Assembly (NCBI RefSeq): GCF_009905375.1
Contig: NC_133649.1
Span: 222,886,090-222,950,089, forward strand
Length of the DNA stretch: 64,000 nucleotides
From: Apium graveolens
Taxonomy: Eukaryota; Streptophyta; Magnoliopsida; Apiales; Apiaceae
Direction of reading: 5' to 3'
Shown: positions 12,410-24,111 of the stretch, one piece after another
Position numbering within the stretch: position 1 is the first letter of the stretch
How the letters are laid out: the number at the start of each line of letters is the position of its first letter
Program-made: the position numbers and the translations under genes
Notes under the pieces: generated by a model
Told to the model about the DNA's origin: nothing
The model's input: only the letters and a program-made list of their open reading frames with translations
Databases searched by the model: none

Positions 12410-13244
12410 TAAGAAGAATTTTTGAGAAAGGAGTAAAAACGAGTGAGAAATGGGTTTTTGCTTGAAAGGCTAGGTCAATTTAGATCTTGAAAGTTGTAAG
12501 TATGTGTATGTATCGAGAAGTCTGGGTATTTATAGTAAAAGTAAATGACTTGTCGAGAACTCAAAAATAGACGTTTGGAGTTTGTCTATCGAGAAGTCAT
12601 TTTAAGAAATGAAATACATATCGAGAAGTCATTTTAAATTACTCTTTTAGAGAACTCAAAATTGACTTATCGAGATGTCAAATAAATACCCAGTTCTTCC
12701 AAAAGATGGACTGAATTAATTCCAACTTTTATTTGAATAAGTTTAAAATAAAATTAGAATAAGTTTTCCAAAAGTATTTTATCAAAATAATTTAATAAAT
12801 TAAATTATTTCAGTTCTGAGTTATTGATAAGTCAAAAATTACACTTGTAGAGAACTCTGTGAATTAACACTACTAGAGAACTCTACAAAGACTTATCGAT
12901 AAGTCATATTAAGCCTATCGAGAAGTCACTCGAGAAGTCAGTAATTGACTTATCGAGGACTCACTCGAGAAGTCCTAAAATGACTTGTTGAGAAGTCAAT
13001 TTGACTTATCGAGAACTCAATTCTCTATATATTTTTGGTTATTACAATTCTTCCTTGTGTTAATTTTACATATTAAAGATGTAAATTAACAATTAAGCAG
13101 TTTAATCTTCGAATTTTGAAAAATAAATATGCAGAGATTTCTAAAATATTTATAATTCATATTTCAGTTAATTTCCAATTAAATCAAATTAATTTTGATT
13201 TACTGGAGATTAATCTACTGCAAAACATTAGCCGAGTTCTTGCC
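12410..13244 (-). other. Pol-ORF3 spacer of element B with TATCGAGAAGTC-type motif array
   Basis: Non-coding between the pol stop and ORF3. From 12547 to 13025 it holds about a dozen copies of a motif related to ACTTATCGAGAAGTC, in both orientations and with CTTGTCGAGAACTC variants. The same motif fills B's own LTR (30853-31420) and the matching spacer of F (45975-46440). The rest is AT-rich. Confidence 0.7.
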
Positions 13245-14539
13245 TTAGGATGAAGAGTTAAACATTCCAATTTCACCTAAAAGTCTAGTGAAAGTTGCTT
13301 CATCCAAAGGTTTAGTAAAAATATCTGCTAATTGTTTTTCTGTTGGAACAAAATTGAGATCAATGATACCATTTGTAGCATGTTCTCTAATAAAATGATA
13401 CCTAACATCAATGTGCTTTGTTCTAGAATGATTAACTGGATTAGCCACTATAGATATAGCACTAGTATTATCACACATAATAGGAATTTTGTGTAACACT
13501 AGACCATAATCCATTAGCTGATTTTGAATCCAAAGCACTTGAGCACAATAACTTCCTGCAACTATGTATTCAACTATAACTATAGAAGTTGATACAGATT
13601 GATATTCCTTGCTTTACTAGGATACAAGTCCGTGTCTTTCTGTCAACCCTGCATCCGGCAAAATCTGTATCTGTGTAACCAACAACTTCAAACCAGTTCC
13701 CTTAGGATACTATAATCCCAAGTTTGGAGTTCCCTTTAAACATCTGAAAATCCTTCTTACAGCCATCAAATGAAATTCTTTTGAATTGGATTGAAATCTT
13801 CCCATCAAAATCAATATCAATGTTGAGGCTCTCAAATGCAAGAGCTTCAGCTCCATCATCATCAACGCATTCCAAGCCTGGATGCTTATCATCATTGAAA
13901 GTCATATCTGTGTTCTTCTGTAGATGTCACAGTTTTTGACTTGTGACTTGATCTCTTCATTCTTCCTTTTTGACAAGCTTCACAAACTTCAATTTGAGCA
14001 AACTCCAGTTTAGGCATGTCTCTTACCAACTCCTTTTAGACCAAGGTGTTAATTGCCTTGAAATTCAAGTGAGACAGCTTTTTATCCCAGAGCTTGCTTT
14101 GATCTTCTGATGCCTTGGTGTAGAAGTAACAGGAACCATCCTTATTTGTTAAGTCAACATCTACAACAAACAAGCTTCCTTTCCTTTCTCCTTTCAAAGC
14201 AAATTCACCTGTTTTCTTGCTAATAAAAGTATATTTTGCTTTGTTGAATAAAACTTCAAAGCCTTTGTCTGCAAATTGGCCAACACTGAGAAGATTTACT
14301 TCAAGACCAACTACTAGTGTTACATCATCAATGACAATATTTTCAGAAACAATCTTTCCATATCCCATTGTGAATCCTTTGTTGTTGTATCCAAAGGTCA
14401 CCGATGGGCCAGCTTTCTCCTCAAACTGTGATAGGAGGGCTTTATCACCTGTCATATGCCTGGAACATCCACTATCTATGATCCTAATGACTTTCTTTAC
14501 TTTGCCCCACATACAATGAGTTCTAAGTGTGTTTAGCAA
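13245..14539 (-). pseudogene. Pol of element B, lacking integrase core and RT
   Basis: Minus-strand order: protease with active-site motif [10 protein letters not shown] (near 14480), gag-pre-integrase region with KLSHLNF (near 14060), then a jump near 13915 to the integrase-RT linker (DDKHPGLECVDD). A second jump near 13800 leads straight to the end of RT (KGTPNLGL in another frame, near 13725). RNase H follows, with a frameshift and missing bases at 13560-13690, ending in [24 protein letters not shown] and [10 protein letters not shown] (13245-13538). The D-D-E integrase core and the YVDD-type RT site are absent, so B cannot move without help. Gag and pol are in different frames, as in A and C. 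Confidence 0.8.
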
Positions 14540-16903
14540 CCCAAGCAGTGTTGGGTAAGTTCTTTTTGTTAACTGATTTAGCAGAAGTAGAATGAGTAGT
14601 TTCAGATAAAATAGAGTTCATTGGCTGTTGAGCTTTTTCCCTTTCTGTTGTAGATCCAATTCTTGTTTTTTTAAGTTCTACTCTCAGTTTGTAGCAGCTC
14701 TTCATCACTTTCAAATTGCAAGGGATGCAGTCAAACTTGTCACAGAATGAGTAGGGATCATTTGCATTTGCTTCATTGTATTTGCAAGCTCCTTCAGTTG
14801 GCTTGCTATCTGCCGTTTTACAAAGGTGAGTTAGGTGATTCACCGAGCCACATTTTTCACATTTCTTTCTTGGAGCATCTGCAACATAAGCAAAATTGTT
14901 GCTTTTGTTTATCCCTATTTTTCCATTTCTATTTTTCTTTTTCTTTCTTGCATCTCCAGTTATGGTTTCTTTAACATGAGTCTTGGGACTTTATTTGTTC
15001 ATAAGCTTCTCTTCATTATTGGAAGACTGAACTGATTCTTCAGTTTTCTTCTCTTTATCCTCATCAGCAATTTCTTACTTGATGATCAATTCTTCTTCAC
15101 TGAAGTTGACTTCACATGCTTTAAATATAGGTGCATTAACCTCTTTTAAAAAGGTTGGAGCATTCTCAGTTTTCTTTGCTTTCCATTTGTCACATACGGT
15201 CTTCTTTTTGTCATTTATGGCATCATAGTTAAGGCCAATAACAATATTTGCACATGGCTTATTCTTCTCATGGTACTGTCCGACCAGTTCAGATGCATTT
15301 CTGAAAGATTTCATTTTCACTTCATTATTTTCCAGCTTCTCCCTTAGCACTGCTTAAATTTCATTTGCACACTTGAGCTTGTTCTTTAGATATGCATTTT
15401 CTTGTTTTAAAGCATCAAGCTCTACCAACAACAATTCAGTTTCTTGCTTCTCACTTTCAAGCTTCTTATTTATCTTTGTTAATCTGCTAACTTCTTTATT
15501 AGCAGCCACCATGCTTGTGTGAATGTGAAACATTTCTGTGCTCATCTTTTCAACAATTTCCTTGTATTGATTCATATTTAAATCAATAGTGGTAAGATTT
15601 GGTGTCTGTGCTTTTGATGTGGATGATTCACCTTGCTCCAAAGCCATTAGAGCATATTTTTCAACTTTCTCCTCTTCATCATTATCTGAATCATCCCAAC
15701 TCTTTCCCTCTGCAATGTAAGCTTTTATTTGCTGCTTTTTCAGAAGAGCTTTATACTTTGCTTCCAGTTCAAGATAATCTTTGTCTTTCTTTTCCTTCTT
15801 GGGTTTCCTGCATTCTATAGCAAAGTGGCCTAGTTCATCACAATTGAAGCACCTTATATTAGATCTGTCAACAGATCCAGGTTTGTAGCCATTCTTACTA
15901 TCATAATTGTACTTCCCTTTTTCTTTCCAGCTGCTGTCTTTATTAAAAGACTGTCCTTTACTCCTGAAGTATCTTGGCTTCTTTACTCTAATATTAGAGA
16001 ATTTTCTAGCCAAATAGGCCATTGACAGATCTAGCTCATCCAGTTCTTCAAGAGTGTCGAACTCATCTTTTTCTAATTCCAGAATGACTTGTTCCTATGA
16101 ATCATTTGTTCTTTGCTCACTTGTTGAGGCAACTGGTATTTGAGATCTTGACTCATCAGTCGATGTTTAGCTTTCATTGACAATTAAAGCACTTGAACCA
16201 TTTACAACATGTCATTGGTCAGATCTCAATGATTTTCTCTGAATCATTTCAAGTTAATATGTTTTGAGAATTCCATATAGAACTTCAAGTGTTATCCTAC
16301 TTAAGTCTCTTCCTTCCCTGATTGCTGAGATTGTATGTTCCAAATGATCAGGGAGAGTAAGCAATAACTTCAGGTTCACTTCTTCAGCTTCATAATATTT
16401 GTCATAAAGCTGCAAATCAATTATCAACTTGTTAAACCTTTCAAACACATCGGTAATACTTTCCTTTGGCTTTGCCATAAAACCCTCATACTATAAAATC
16501 AGTATTCTTATTTGGTTTGACCTAACTTCTTCAGTTCCTTCACAGAGTATCTCAATCTTTTCCCATATTTTCTTTGCAGTGTCATAGTTGACAATGTTAT
16601 TTTACATCACATTGTCAAGTGACTCAATCAATATTAATTGCAAGTTACTATCGAGGAAGACTTTCTCCTTTTCATGGTCAGACTACTCAGAATGATCTTT
16701 TGGAGCAAAATGAGCTGGGATAACCATGTCTCCATCTGTAGATTCCTTAACTTTAACCATAGGAATGAAGGGTCCATTCTTGAGGATCTGAATGTAGAGT
16801 GGATTGACCATCCTGATAAACAACATCATTTTCTTTTTCCAAAGGGTGTAGTTAGCTTTGTCAAAGGTAGGAATTTGATGCTACTGATTTTCTGTGTATT
16901 CAT
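14523..16903 (-). pseudogene. Gag of element B
   Basis: Start is the complement of CAT at 16901-16903, about 40 bp inside the primer-binding site. The N-terminal part has several in-frame stops. Better preserved pieces are the UBN2-like region (GTEEVRSNQIRIL; LEVLYGILKTY at 16254-16478) and 15354-16022, which contains a zinc knuckle CFNCDELGHFAIEC (near 15840). A second knuckle, CEKCGSVNHLTHLC, is near 14820-14870. Coiled-coil sequence lies between them. Gag ends WVAKHT-stop at 14523, overlapping the pol frame. Two knuckles plus a long C-terminal extension match the gags of A and C. Confidence 0.75.
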
Positions 16904-16940
16904 TCTTCCAAGATCTTGAATCTGTTTACTTTCAGATTTT

Positions 16941-16952
16941 GCTCTGATACCA
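16941..16952 (-). promoter_or_regulatory. Primer-binding site of element B
   Basis: GCTCTGATACCA is the complement of TGGTATCAGAGC (initiator tRNA-Met). It lies two bases from the LTR end at 16955. Confidence 0.9.
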
Positions 16953-16954
16953 CT

Positions 16955-17146
16955 TATTAGGAAATGAATAACACACAGGGGGGGTAAATGTGATTTATTA
17001 TTTTTGTGCTTTTCTTTAATGTTTATGGTTGAACAAAGTAAACTAAATCTTGTAATAAAATGTGTTCATGCAGAATTTAAGCTTGCAGAAAATAAAGAAC
17101 AGAGATCTTCAAAACTCACTTAATTTTATATTAAAATTAAGACTAT
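16955..17146 (-). repeat. 5' LTR of element B, part 1 (inner end)
   Basis: On the minus strand this is the LTR's 3' end, reading ...CCCCCCTGTGTG...CCTAATA before the primer-binding site (TAATA instead of the usual TAACA). It is interrupted after ACTAT at 17146 by element A and continues at 30436. Confidence 0.8.
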
Positions 17147-17219
17147 TGTTAGGAATATGTGTATTAGTTTGATGATAAGTTAAGCAAAACACTTAAGTAG
17201 AAATCTAGTGTTTATAGCC

Positions 17220-17655
17220 TCAACGGATAAGATCATCTTGGCTATCCGTTGAAGGAGTAGCTTTACTTAGCAATAAGTTTAGTATTGTAGCACATTTCAC
17301 TCTCTGGTATCAAGCTGTAATTCTTAGATGTTGTTAGGAAATAATCAGTCATGTTGACTACTAATGGATGTACAAATAGGAGGGCTAATTGTAAATATTT
17401 CATGCCTTGTAATTTTGTATAAGTGAAGAAGTGTCAACGGATATTGAAGACCTTCAACGGATAAGAAACAAAGCCTCAACGGATGTCACTAATGCTTCAA
17501 CGGATAATATCCATCAACGGATAAGTGCTTCAACGGATAAAGACTTCAACTGATAATGCATCAACGGATAAAGCTTCAATGGATAAAGCCTCAACGGATA
17601 AGGCATCAACGGATGAAAGCTTCAATGGATGCTTAGTTCATTAGCAGTTGATAGT
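17220..17655 (+). repeat. CAACGGATA motif array in the 5' LTR of A
   Basis: About 14 copies of TCAACGGATA: ten perfect CAACGGAT forward, one in reverse (CTATCCGTTGA, 17242-17252) forming an inverted pair with 17220-17230, and three degenerate copies (CAATGG twice, CAACTG once). It lies about 230-670 bp upstream of the TATA box, a typical enhancer position. The core AACGG/CCGTTG fits plant MYB-binding consensus (CNGTTR) and the core of the mitosis-specific activator element; binding is inferred. Confidence 0.85.
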
Positions 17656-17885
17656 GACAATTCACAAGCTGACAGAGGCACATGGATTGACAGAGACATA
17701 CTGGAATGTGGAAGCCTCTAGGAGGAATCAAGAAAATGCAGCATTTCCATTCTGATACAAACAAGGAAGTATTCAAAGATTTACAAATTATCCTAGATTG
17801 CATTGGATAGAGAAATGAAGAAGAAACATGTGAAGAATCTTTTCAATTGTATTTTACAGTTTGTCTTCACTTGTAAACTTGGTGT

Positions 17886-17893
17886 TATATAAA
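17886..17893 (+). promoter_or_regulatory. TATA box of the A LTR promoter
   Basis: TATATAAA, followed by ACCAAGTAGCAGC. The same sequence is at 30067-30074 in the 3' LTR. Transcription would start about 30 bp downstream (inference). Confidence 0.6.
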
Positions 17894-18256
17894 CCAAGTA
17901 GCAGCTAGTAATTAGATATGAATTTTCCTTGAGCTGTTTAAAAATATCGAAAGAGAAAATCATCTAGTTTGTACTAGGAAGCAGCTGTGATTTAATTCTT
18001 TAAATCACAGATTTTCTGAAATAACACATCTCTGGTGGAACAACAAATCCACCAAAAAAGTTTTTTTTTAAGTTCTTTGTGTTCATTACATTTGTGTTTG
18101 AATATATATCTGTCTGCATCAGCTTCAAGCAATTCACACACATTTGATCACTCAAACACTTAGCCTTAGAAACTGCTCAAAACTTGAAAAAGTTTTGAGA
18201 TTTACATTCAACCCCCCTTCTGTAAATCTCATTATTAGTCCACTGGGAATAACAGT

Positions 18257-18268
18257 TGGTATCAGAGC
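18257..18268 (+). promoter_or_regulatory. Primer-binding site of element A
   Basis: TGGTATCAGAGC, an exact initiator-tRNA-Met primer-binding site, two bases after the LTR end. Confidence 0.95.
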
Positions 18269-18314
18269 AAGCTCTTAACATACAAAGAGTTTAAAGATCT
18301 ATTCTGCTAACATC

Positions 18315-20753
18315 ATGAGTGCACAGAAGAATCCTCCTGCTAATATCATGAATAGGAAGGATATTGGTGTAAAGATCCCAGTCCTGGAAAAAGATAATTA
18401 TCATCACTGGAAAGTGAAGATGCATTTACATCTTCTTTCTTAAGATGAAAGCTACATCAACTGTATTGAAAATGGTCCTCACATCCCTCACAAAGTAGCC
18501 ACAGCTGCTACTGCAACAGTTGCTGTTGGACAGTCCATTCCCAAGCCAAAAGCAGAATGGACTATTGAAGACATGGAAGAAATCCGCAAGGATAAGAGAG
18601 CCATGAACATTTTGTTTAATGGCTTAGATCAAGATATGTTTGACAATGTCATCAATAGCCAAACTGCAAAGGAAGTTTGGGATACTGTACAAATCATCTG
18701 TGAAGGTACTGAGCAGGTCAGAGAAAACAAGATGCAGCTTCTTATTCAACAGTATGAATATTTTCACTTTGAAGAAGGTGAATCACTAAATGATACCTTC
18801 AACAGGTTTCAGAAACTGTTGAATGGATTGAAGCTGTATGGTAGAGTGTACCAAGTCAAGGATTCCAACTTAAAATTTCTTAGGTCTCTGCCAAAGGAGT
18901 GGAAGCCCATGACTGTCTCTTTGAGAAATTCTCAAGATTATAAGAACTTCACACTTGAAAGATTATATGGAATTCTGAAGACTTATGAACTTGAAATGGA
19001 GCAGGATGAGCTGTTGGAAAAGGGAAAGAGAAAAGGAGGAACAGTTGCTCTTGTAGCTGACAGTGAGAAGATGGAAGCCAGGAATGAGGAGAAGACAATG
19101 CCAAGTCTCAAAATTGGCACAAGCAAATCAGAATCAAGCAAGAGTATAGAGCAAGTTGCTGAGGATGAAGACAATTCCAGTCAGGATGAATCTGATGATA
19201 TTGAAGAACATTTGGCCTTTCTGTCCAGGAGGTTTGCAAAAATGAAGTTCAGGAAAAATACAAAGTTCACTAAGCCAAACAAAAACATGGTGGACAAATC
19301 AAAGTTCAAATGTTACAACTGTGGCATTAGTGGACACTTTGCAAGTGAGTGTAGGAAGCCAAATTCTGAGAAAAAGAAATTTGAGCAAGTTGATTACAAA
19401 AAGAAGTATTTTGATTTGCTTAAACAAAAGGAAAGAGCTTTTCTCACTCAAGATGATTGGGCAGCAGATGGGGTAAATGAAGATGATGATGTGGAATATG
19501 TCAACCTAGCCCTGATGGCTAATTCTGATGAAAATGAAACTAGTTTATCAAGCAACCAGGTAATTACTACTGATCTCTCTCAGCTTTCTAAACATGAATG
19601 CAATGAAGCCATAAATGATATGACCAATGAATTATATCATTTGCGTGTTTCCCTTAAATCACTAGCAAAAGAAAACACTAGGATCAAGGAGAATAATGTG
19701 TTTTTAAGTGATAGGAATGCTGTGTTAGAGGATCAGGTAATTGAGCTTGAAAAGATGAAACTTAAATGCTTGACTGTTGAGAGTGAACTAGCAGAAGCTG
19801 TTAAGAAAGTAGAAATTCTTTCTACACAGTTAGAAAGTGAGCAAGAGGTAATCAAGGCCTGGAAAACATCTAGGGATGTTAGTGTTCAGATTGCAAAGGT
19901 TCAGGGAATTGAATCATTCTGTGAGGATGCTTGTAAGAAAAACAAAAAGGAGTTAGAATTAATTGATGGATTGTCAACGGATGTGGAATCAACGGATGAT
20001 GAAAGTTATCCGTTGAAGGAAGAAAAGGAGCATCCGTTGAAGGCTCATCAATTAAAACAGGCAAGTTCTTTTAAAAATAAAAGTCTCAATAAAAAGAATG
20101 ATTCAACTCTCAAAAACTTTGTCAAAGAAGGAGCTAGCACATCCAGAGATGTCAGTAAGGTGAATATAGGACACATGACTTTAGATCAGCTAAAAGATAG
20201 GCTTAAGTTGGTTGAGGATAAGAAGGAAACTAAAAGAAAATCTAAAAGAAATGGGAAGGTAAGGATTAATAAACATAACAATTACACACCTGATAGGTAT
20301 GCTCCTAGAAAAAGCTGTGTGCATTGTAAAAGTGTTAATCACCTATCTGATAATTGCAAATCTGTTAAAAATGTTCCCATGCCTTCAAATCCCTCCATGC
20401 CTAAAATGTCTATGTCACCTCTGCATGCTATGCCTGTTATGTCTCACCAGAATCCCCAAGCACATTTTGCAAACATGCCATATGTTAACAATCCTTATTT
20501 TACTGCATTTAGTATGCCTCAAATGCCATACAATATGCCTATGTGGAATAACATGTTTGCACAACCTATGCCTTATCAAATTCAAACAAATATGTTAAAT
20601 GATTCTGTGACTAACCCTACACTTCAACCAACCACATCTGAGACCAAGGGTGACCCAAAGTTACCTAAGTCAAAAGATGCAGGAGGAATGAAGTCTAGGA
20701 AAAAGACTAACAAGGCTGGACCCAAGGAAACTTGGGTACCAAAATCAACTTGA
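18315..20753 (+). CDS. gag: Gag of element A (nonsense codon near N-terminus)
   Basis: Structural protein that would form the virus-like particle. First ATG is 18315; an in-frame TAA at 18441-18443 (probably from CAA) interrupts it, and the frame is then open to 20753, with the next ATG at 18573. It contains a UBN2/retrotrans_gag-type region (AKEVWDTVQ, LERLYGILKTYELEM), a zinc knuckle CYNCGISGHFASEC (near 19315), a long coiled-coil stretch (about 19600-19870), a second knuckle CVHCKSVNHLSDNC (near 20315) and a Met/Pro/Asn-rich tail. Four CAACGGAT motifs sit in its coding sequence at 19973-20040. It ends WVPKST-stop. Pol follows in the +1 frame. Confidence 0.9.
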
Positions 20754-20757
20754 TTGA

Positions 20758-23700
20758 TTTTGTTGTGTGCAGGGACAAAGAAGGAATCTATGGTACTTGG
20801 ACAGTGGTTGTTCAAGACACATGACAGGAGATTTCACCCTGCTCACAGAGTTTAAGGAGAGAGCTGGCCCTAGCATAACCTTTGGAGATGACAGCAAAGG
20901 ATTCACTATGGGATATGGCTTGATTTCAAAAGAAAATGTCATCATTGATGAAGTTGCATTGGTTGATGGTCTCAAACACAATTTATTGAGCATCAGTCAA
21001 CTATGTGACAGAGGGAATACTGTTTCCTTCAATTCTGAAGCCTGTATTGTCACAAGTAAAAAGGACAATAAAGTGGTTCTAACTGGAGTTAGAAAAGGGA
21101 ATGTGTACTTAGCTGATTTCAACTCTACAGATACAGAATCCATAACTTGTCTTCTCAGCAAAGCAAGTCCAGTTGAAAGTTGGCTATGGCACAAGAAGCT
21201 GTCCCATTTGAATTTCAAGACAATGAATGATCTAGTCAAAAAGGACTTAGTTAGAGGAATGCCTCTAGTGGAATTCACAAGGGATGGGCTGTGTGATGCT
21301 TGTCAGAAAGGAAAGAAAAAGAAAGTATCATTCAGTAAGAAGCTTGAATCTGCAATTGATGAACCACTACAACTTCTACACATGGATCTTTTTGGACCAG
21401 TCAATGTATTGTCAATTTCAAGGAAAAGATACTGCCTAGTGATTGTAGATGATTTCTCAAAGTTTTCATGGGTTTATTTTCTTGTATCAAAGGATGAAGC
21501 TAGTGAAATCATCATCAATCATATCAAGCAAGTCAACAATCATCCTGATTTCAAAGTAAGGAATATTAGGAGTGACAATGGAACTGAGTTCAAGAATTCA
21601 ACCATGAAGTTATTCTGTGAAGAAAGTGGGATCATGCATGAGTTCTCAGCTCCAAGAACTCCACAACAAAATGGTGTGGTGGAAAGGAAGAACAGATCAC
21701 TAATTGAAGTTGCAAGGACAATGCTTGAAGAGTCAAAACTCCCAACTTATTTTTGGGCTGAGGCTGTTAACTGTGCATGTTACACTCAGAATATTTCTCT
21801 AATCAATTAGGCAAAATGCATGACTCCCTATCAATTATTCAAGAGAAGAAAACCAACTTTAAACTTTCTACATGTCTTTGGTTGCAAATGCTACATCTTA
21901 AGGAATCAATCTGATCACAAAGGGAAGTTTGATGCAAAGGCTGATGAAGGAATATTTGTTGGTTATTCTGCTGGAAAATCATATAGGGTCTACAATCTAA
22001 GAACCAACATTGTCATGGAATCTGTACATGTTGTGTTTGATGATAAAAAGATTGATGGACTAACAGATGAGGGACATCATGAAGGACTCAAATTTGACAA
22101 CATTGAGATATACTGTGATGATAGTGAAAATGAGAATGATGAAGAAGGCATCTCAAGAAGAACTCAGAATCTGCCTTTGGATAATGCACAGAATGCTGCA
22201 TCCGTTGGAAGTCATAATTCAGTTTCCGTTGAAAGAAGCAATGCAGCATCCGTTGAAAGACAAAGTGCATCATCCGTTGAAGTTCATAATGAAGCATCCG
22301 TTGATCACAGTCTGTCAACGGATAATCAATTCACTTCATCAGTTGATAGAGCTCCCAATTCCTTTCAAAGGATCAACAACTCAGGGGGAGTTTCAACAAA
22401 TCAACATTCTATCTCACATCATGACAATACTGAGGCAACCTCATCTAGGGCTAATCTACCACCTCAAAGGAAATGGACCAAGAATCACCCTTTTGAACTG
22501 ATCATTGGTGATGCTACATCAAAAGTACAAACTAGAAGGGCTACTCAAGATGAATGTCTATATAGTAGCTTTCTATCACAGGAGGAACCTAAGAGAGTGG
22601 AAGAAGCTCTATTGGATCCAGATTGGATTTTAGCAATGCAAGAGGAGCTAAACCAATTTGAGAGGAACAAAGTATGGAAGCTAGTACCCAAGCCAAAGAA
22701 CAAGAGTTCTATTGACACAAAATGGGTATTCAGAAACAAGATGGATGAAAATGGCATTGTCATAAGGAATAAAGCCAGATTAGTTGCTAAAGGCTATTCT
22801 CAACAAGAGGAAATAGATTTTGATGAAACATTTGCTCCAGTTGCCAGACTTGAAGCCATCAGAATCTTTCTAGCCTATGCAGCTAATGCCAATTTCAAAG
22901 TCTATCAGATGGATGTCAAGAGTGCATTTCTATATGGGGAATTGGAGGAAGAAGTTTATGTAAGCCAACCTCCAGGTTTTGAAGATCAAAATTTTCCAGA
23001 CCATGTGTATTATCTGTTGAAAGCACTCTATGGACTAAAGCAAGCACCTAGAGCCTGGTATGAGACTTTGTCAAAGTTCCTTCTAGATAATCACTTCACA
23101 AGAGGTACTGTTGACAAAACTCTCTTCTTTAGAAATGTTAATGGCTCTAAGATACTTGTACAAATTTATGTAGATGATATTATATTTGGATCTACAGATG
23201 ATAAGCTTTGTAAAAAGTTTGCTAAATTAATGCAAAGTAAATATGAAATGAGCATGATGGGAGAGCTAACTTACTTTCTTGGTTTACAAGTTAAACAAGT
23301 TAGTGGTGGAATTTTCATTAGTCAAACTAAATATATTTATGATCTTTTAAAGAAGTTTGACTTAATGGATTGTTCACCTGCAAAAACTCCCATGGCCACT
23401 GCCACTAAGCTTGAATTAAACAAGGCTGAAAAGTCTGTGGATATTACAAGTTATAAAGGCATGGTTGGCTCACTTTTATATTTAACTGCTAGTAGACCTG
23501 ATATAATGTTTTCTACTTGTCTCTGTGCTAGATTTCAAGCTGACCCTAAAGAATCTCACTTAGTGGCTATTAAAAGAATTTTCAGATATCTCAAGGGGAC
23601 TCCAAATCTAGGAATTTGGTACCCTAGAGAGTCTGGTTTTGATCTAATTGGCTACTCAGATGCAGATTATGCAGGTTGCAAAATAGACAGGAAAAGCACA

Positions 23701-24111
23701 ACAGGCACCTGTCAATTTCTAGGGAACAAGCTTGTATCATGGTTCAGCAAGAAGCAGAATTCTGTTTCCACATCAACAGTTGAAGCTGAGTACATTGCTG
23801 CTGGTAGTTGCTGTGCACAGATACTATGGATGAGGAATCAACTATTTGACTATGGTCTGACTGTTGACAAAATTCCAATATTCTGTGACAACACAAGTGC
23901 CATTGCCATTACTGAAAATCCAGTGCAGCACTCAAGAACCAAGCACATTGATATCAAGTACCACTTCATTAGGGAACATGTGATGAAAGGTACAGTGGAA
24001 CTTCATTTTGTTCCAAGTGAAAAGCAGATTGCAGACATATTTACCAAGCCACTCGATGAATCAATATTCACAAGATTAGTAAGTGAGTTAGGTATGCTTA
24101 ATTATTCATAA
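20758..24111 (+). CDS. pol: Pol of element A: protease, integrase, RT, RNase H (one in-frame TAG)
   Basis: The frame opens at 20758 after a TGA at 20755-20757; there is no convincing ATG. Protease: [11 protein letters not shown] (near 20800). Gag-pre-integrase with HHCC finger: HKKLSHLNF...CDACQKG (21190-21310). Integrase [23 protein letters not shown] and NGVVERKN (21380-21690). One TAG at 21808-21810 splits the frame. A linker at 22080-22480 carries repeated ASVE encoded by the CCGTTGA motif. [44 protein letters not shown] and the catalytic YVDDIIFGS (near 23170). RNase [20 protein letters not shown] and [10 protein letters not shown]. The domain order INT-RT-RH is diagnostic of Ty1/copia. 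Apart from the one stop it looks catalytically complete. Confidence 0.93.
22199..22365 (+). repeat. CCGTTGA motif cluster in the integrase-RT linker of A
   Basis: Five to six copies of CATCCGTTGA or TTTCCGTTGA plus one TCAACGGATA (22314-22323) and a degenerate TCAGTTGAT. They are read as ...tCC GTT GAa (Ser-Val-Glu), a different frame from the copies in gag and ORF3 (Tyr/His-Pro-Leu). Confidence 0.85.

Larger units (their letters stand above)
17147..18254 (+). repeat. 5' LTR of element A
   Basis: Ends TGTTA...TAACA. It has a TATA-like box at 17886-17893, a motif array upstream of it (17220-17655), and the pyrimidine-rich ACCCCCCTTCTGTAAATC near the 3' end that is shared by the other LTRs here. 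Confidence 0.95.

Noticed and set aside
14217..14519. Plus-strand ORF opposite B's protease, and similar antisense ORFs across the elements
   Set aside because: They are shadows of the real minus-strand pol, gag and ORF3 frames and carry no domain of their own.
17433..17655. CRISPR-like regularly spaced repeats in the A LTR
   Set aside because: The repeat is only 10 bp, the spacing is irregular and short, and it sits in a retrotransposon LTR of a plant genome with no cas genes.
20767..20769. A true start codon for pol at 20767 (and at 51605)
   Set aside because: The codons there are GTG and TTG, not ATG; Pol is more likely made by recoding, splicing or from a fused ancestor.
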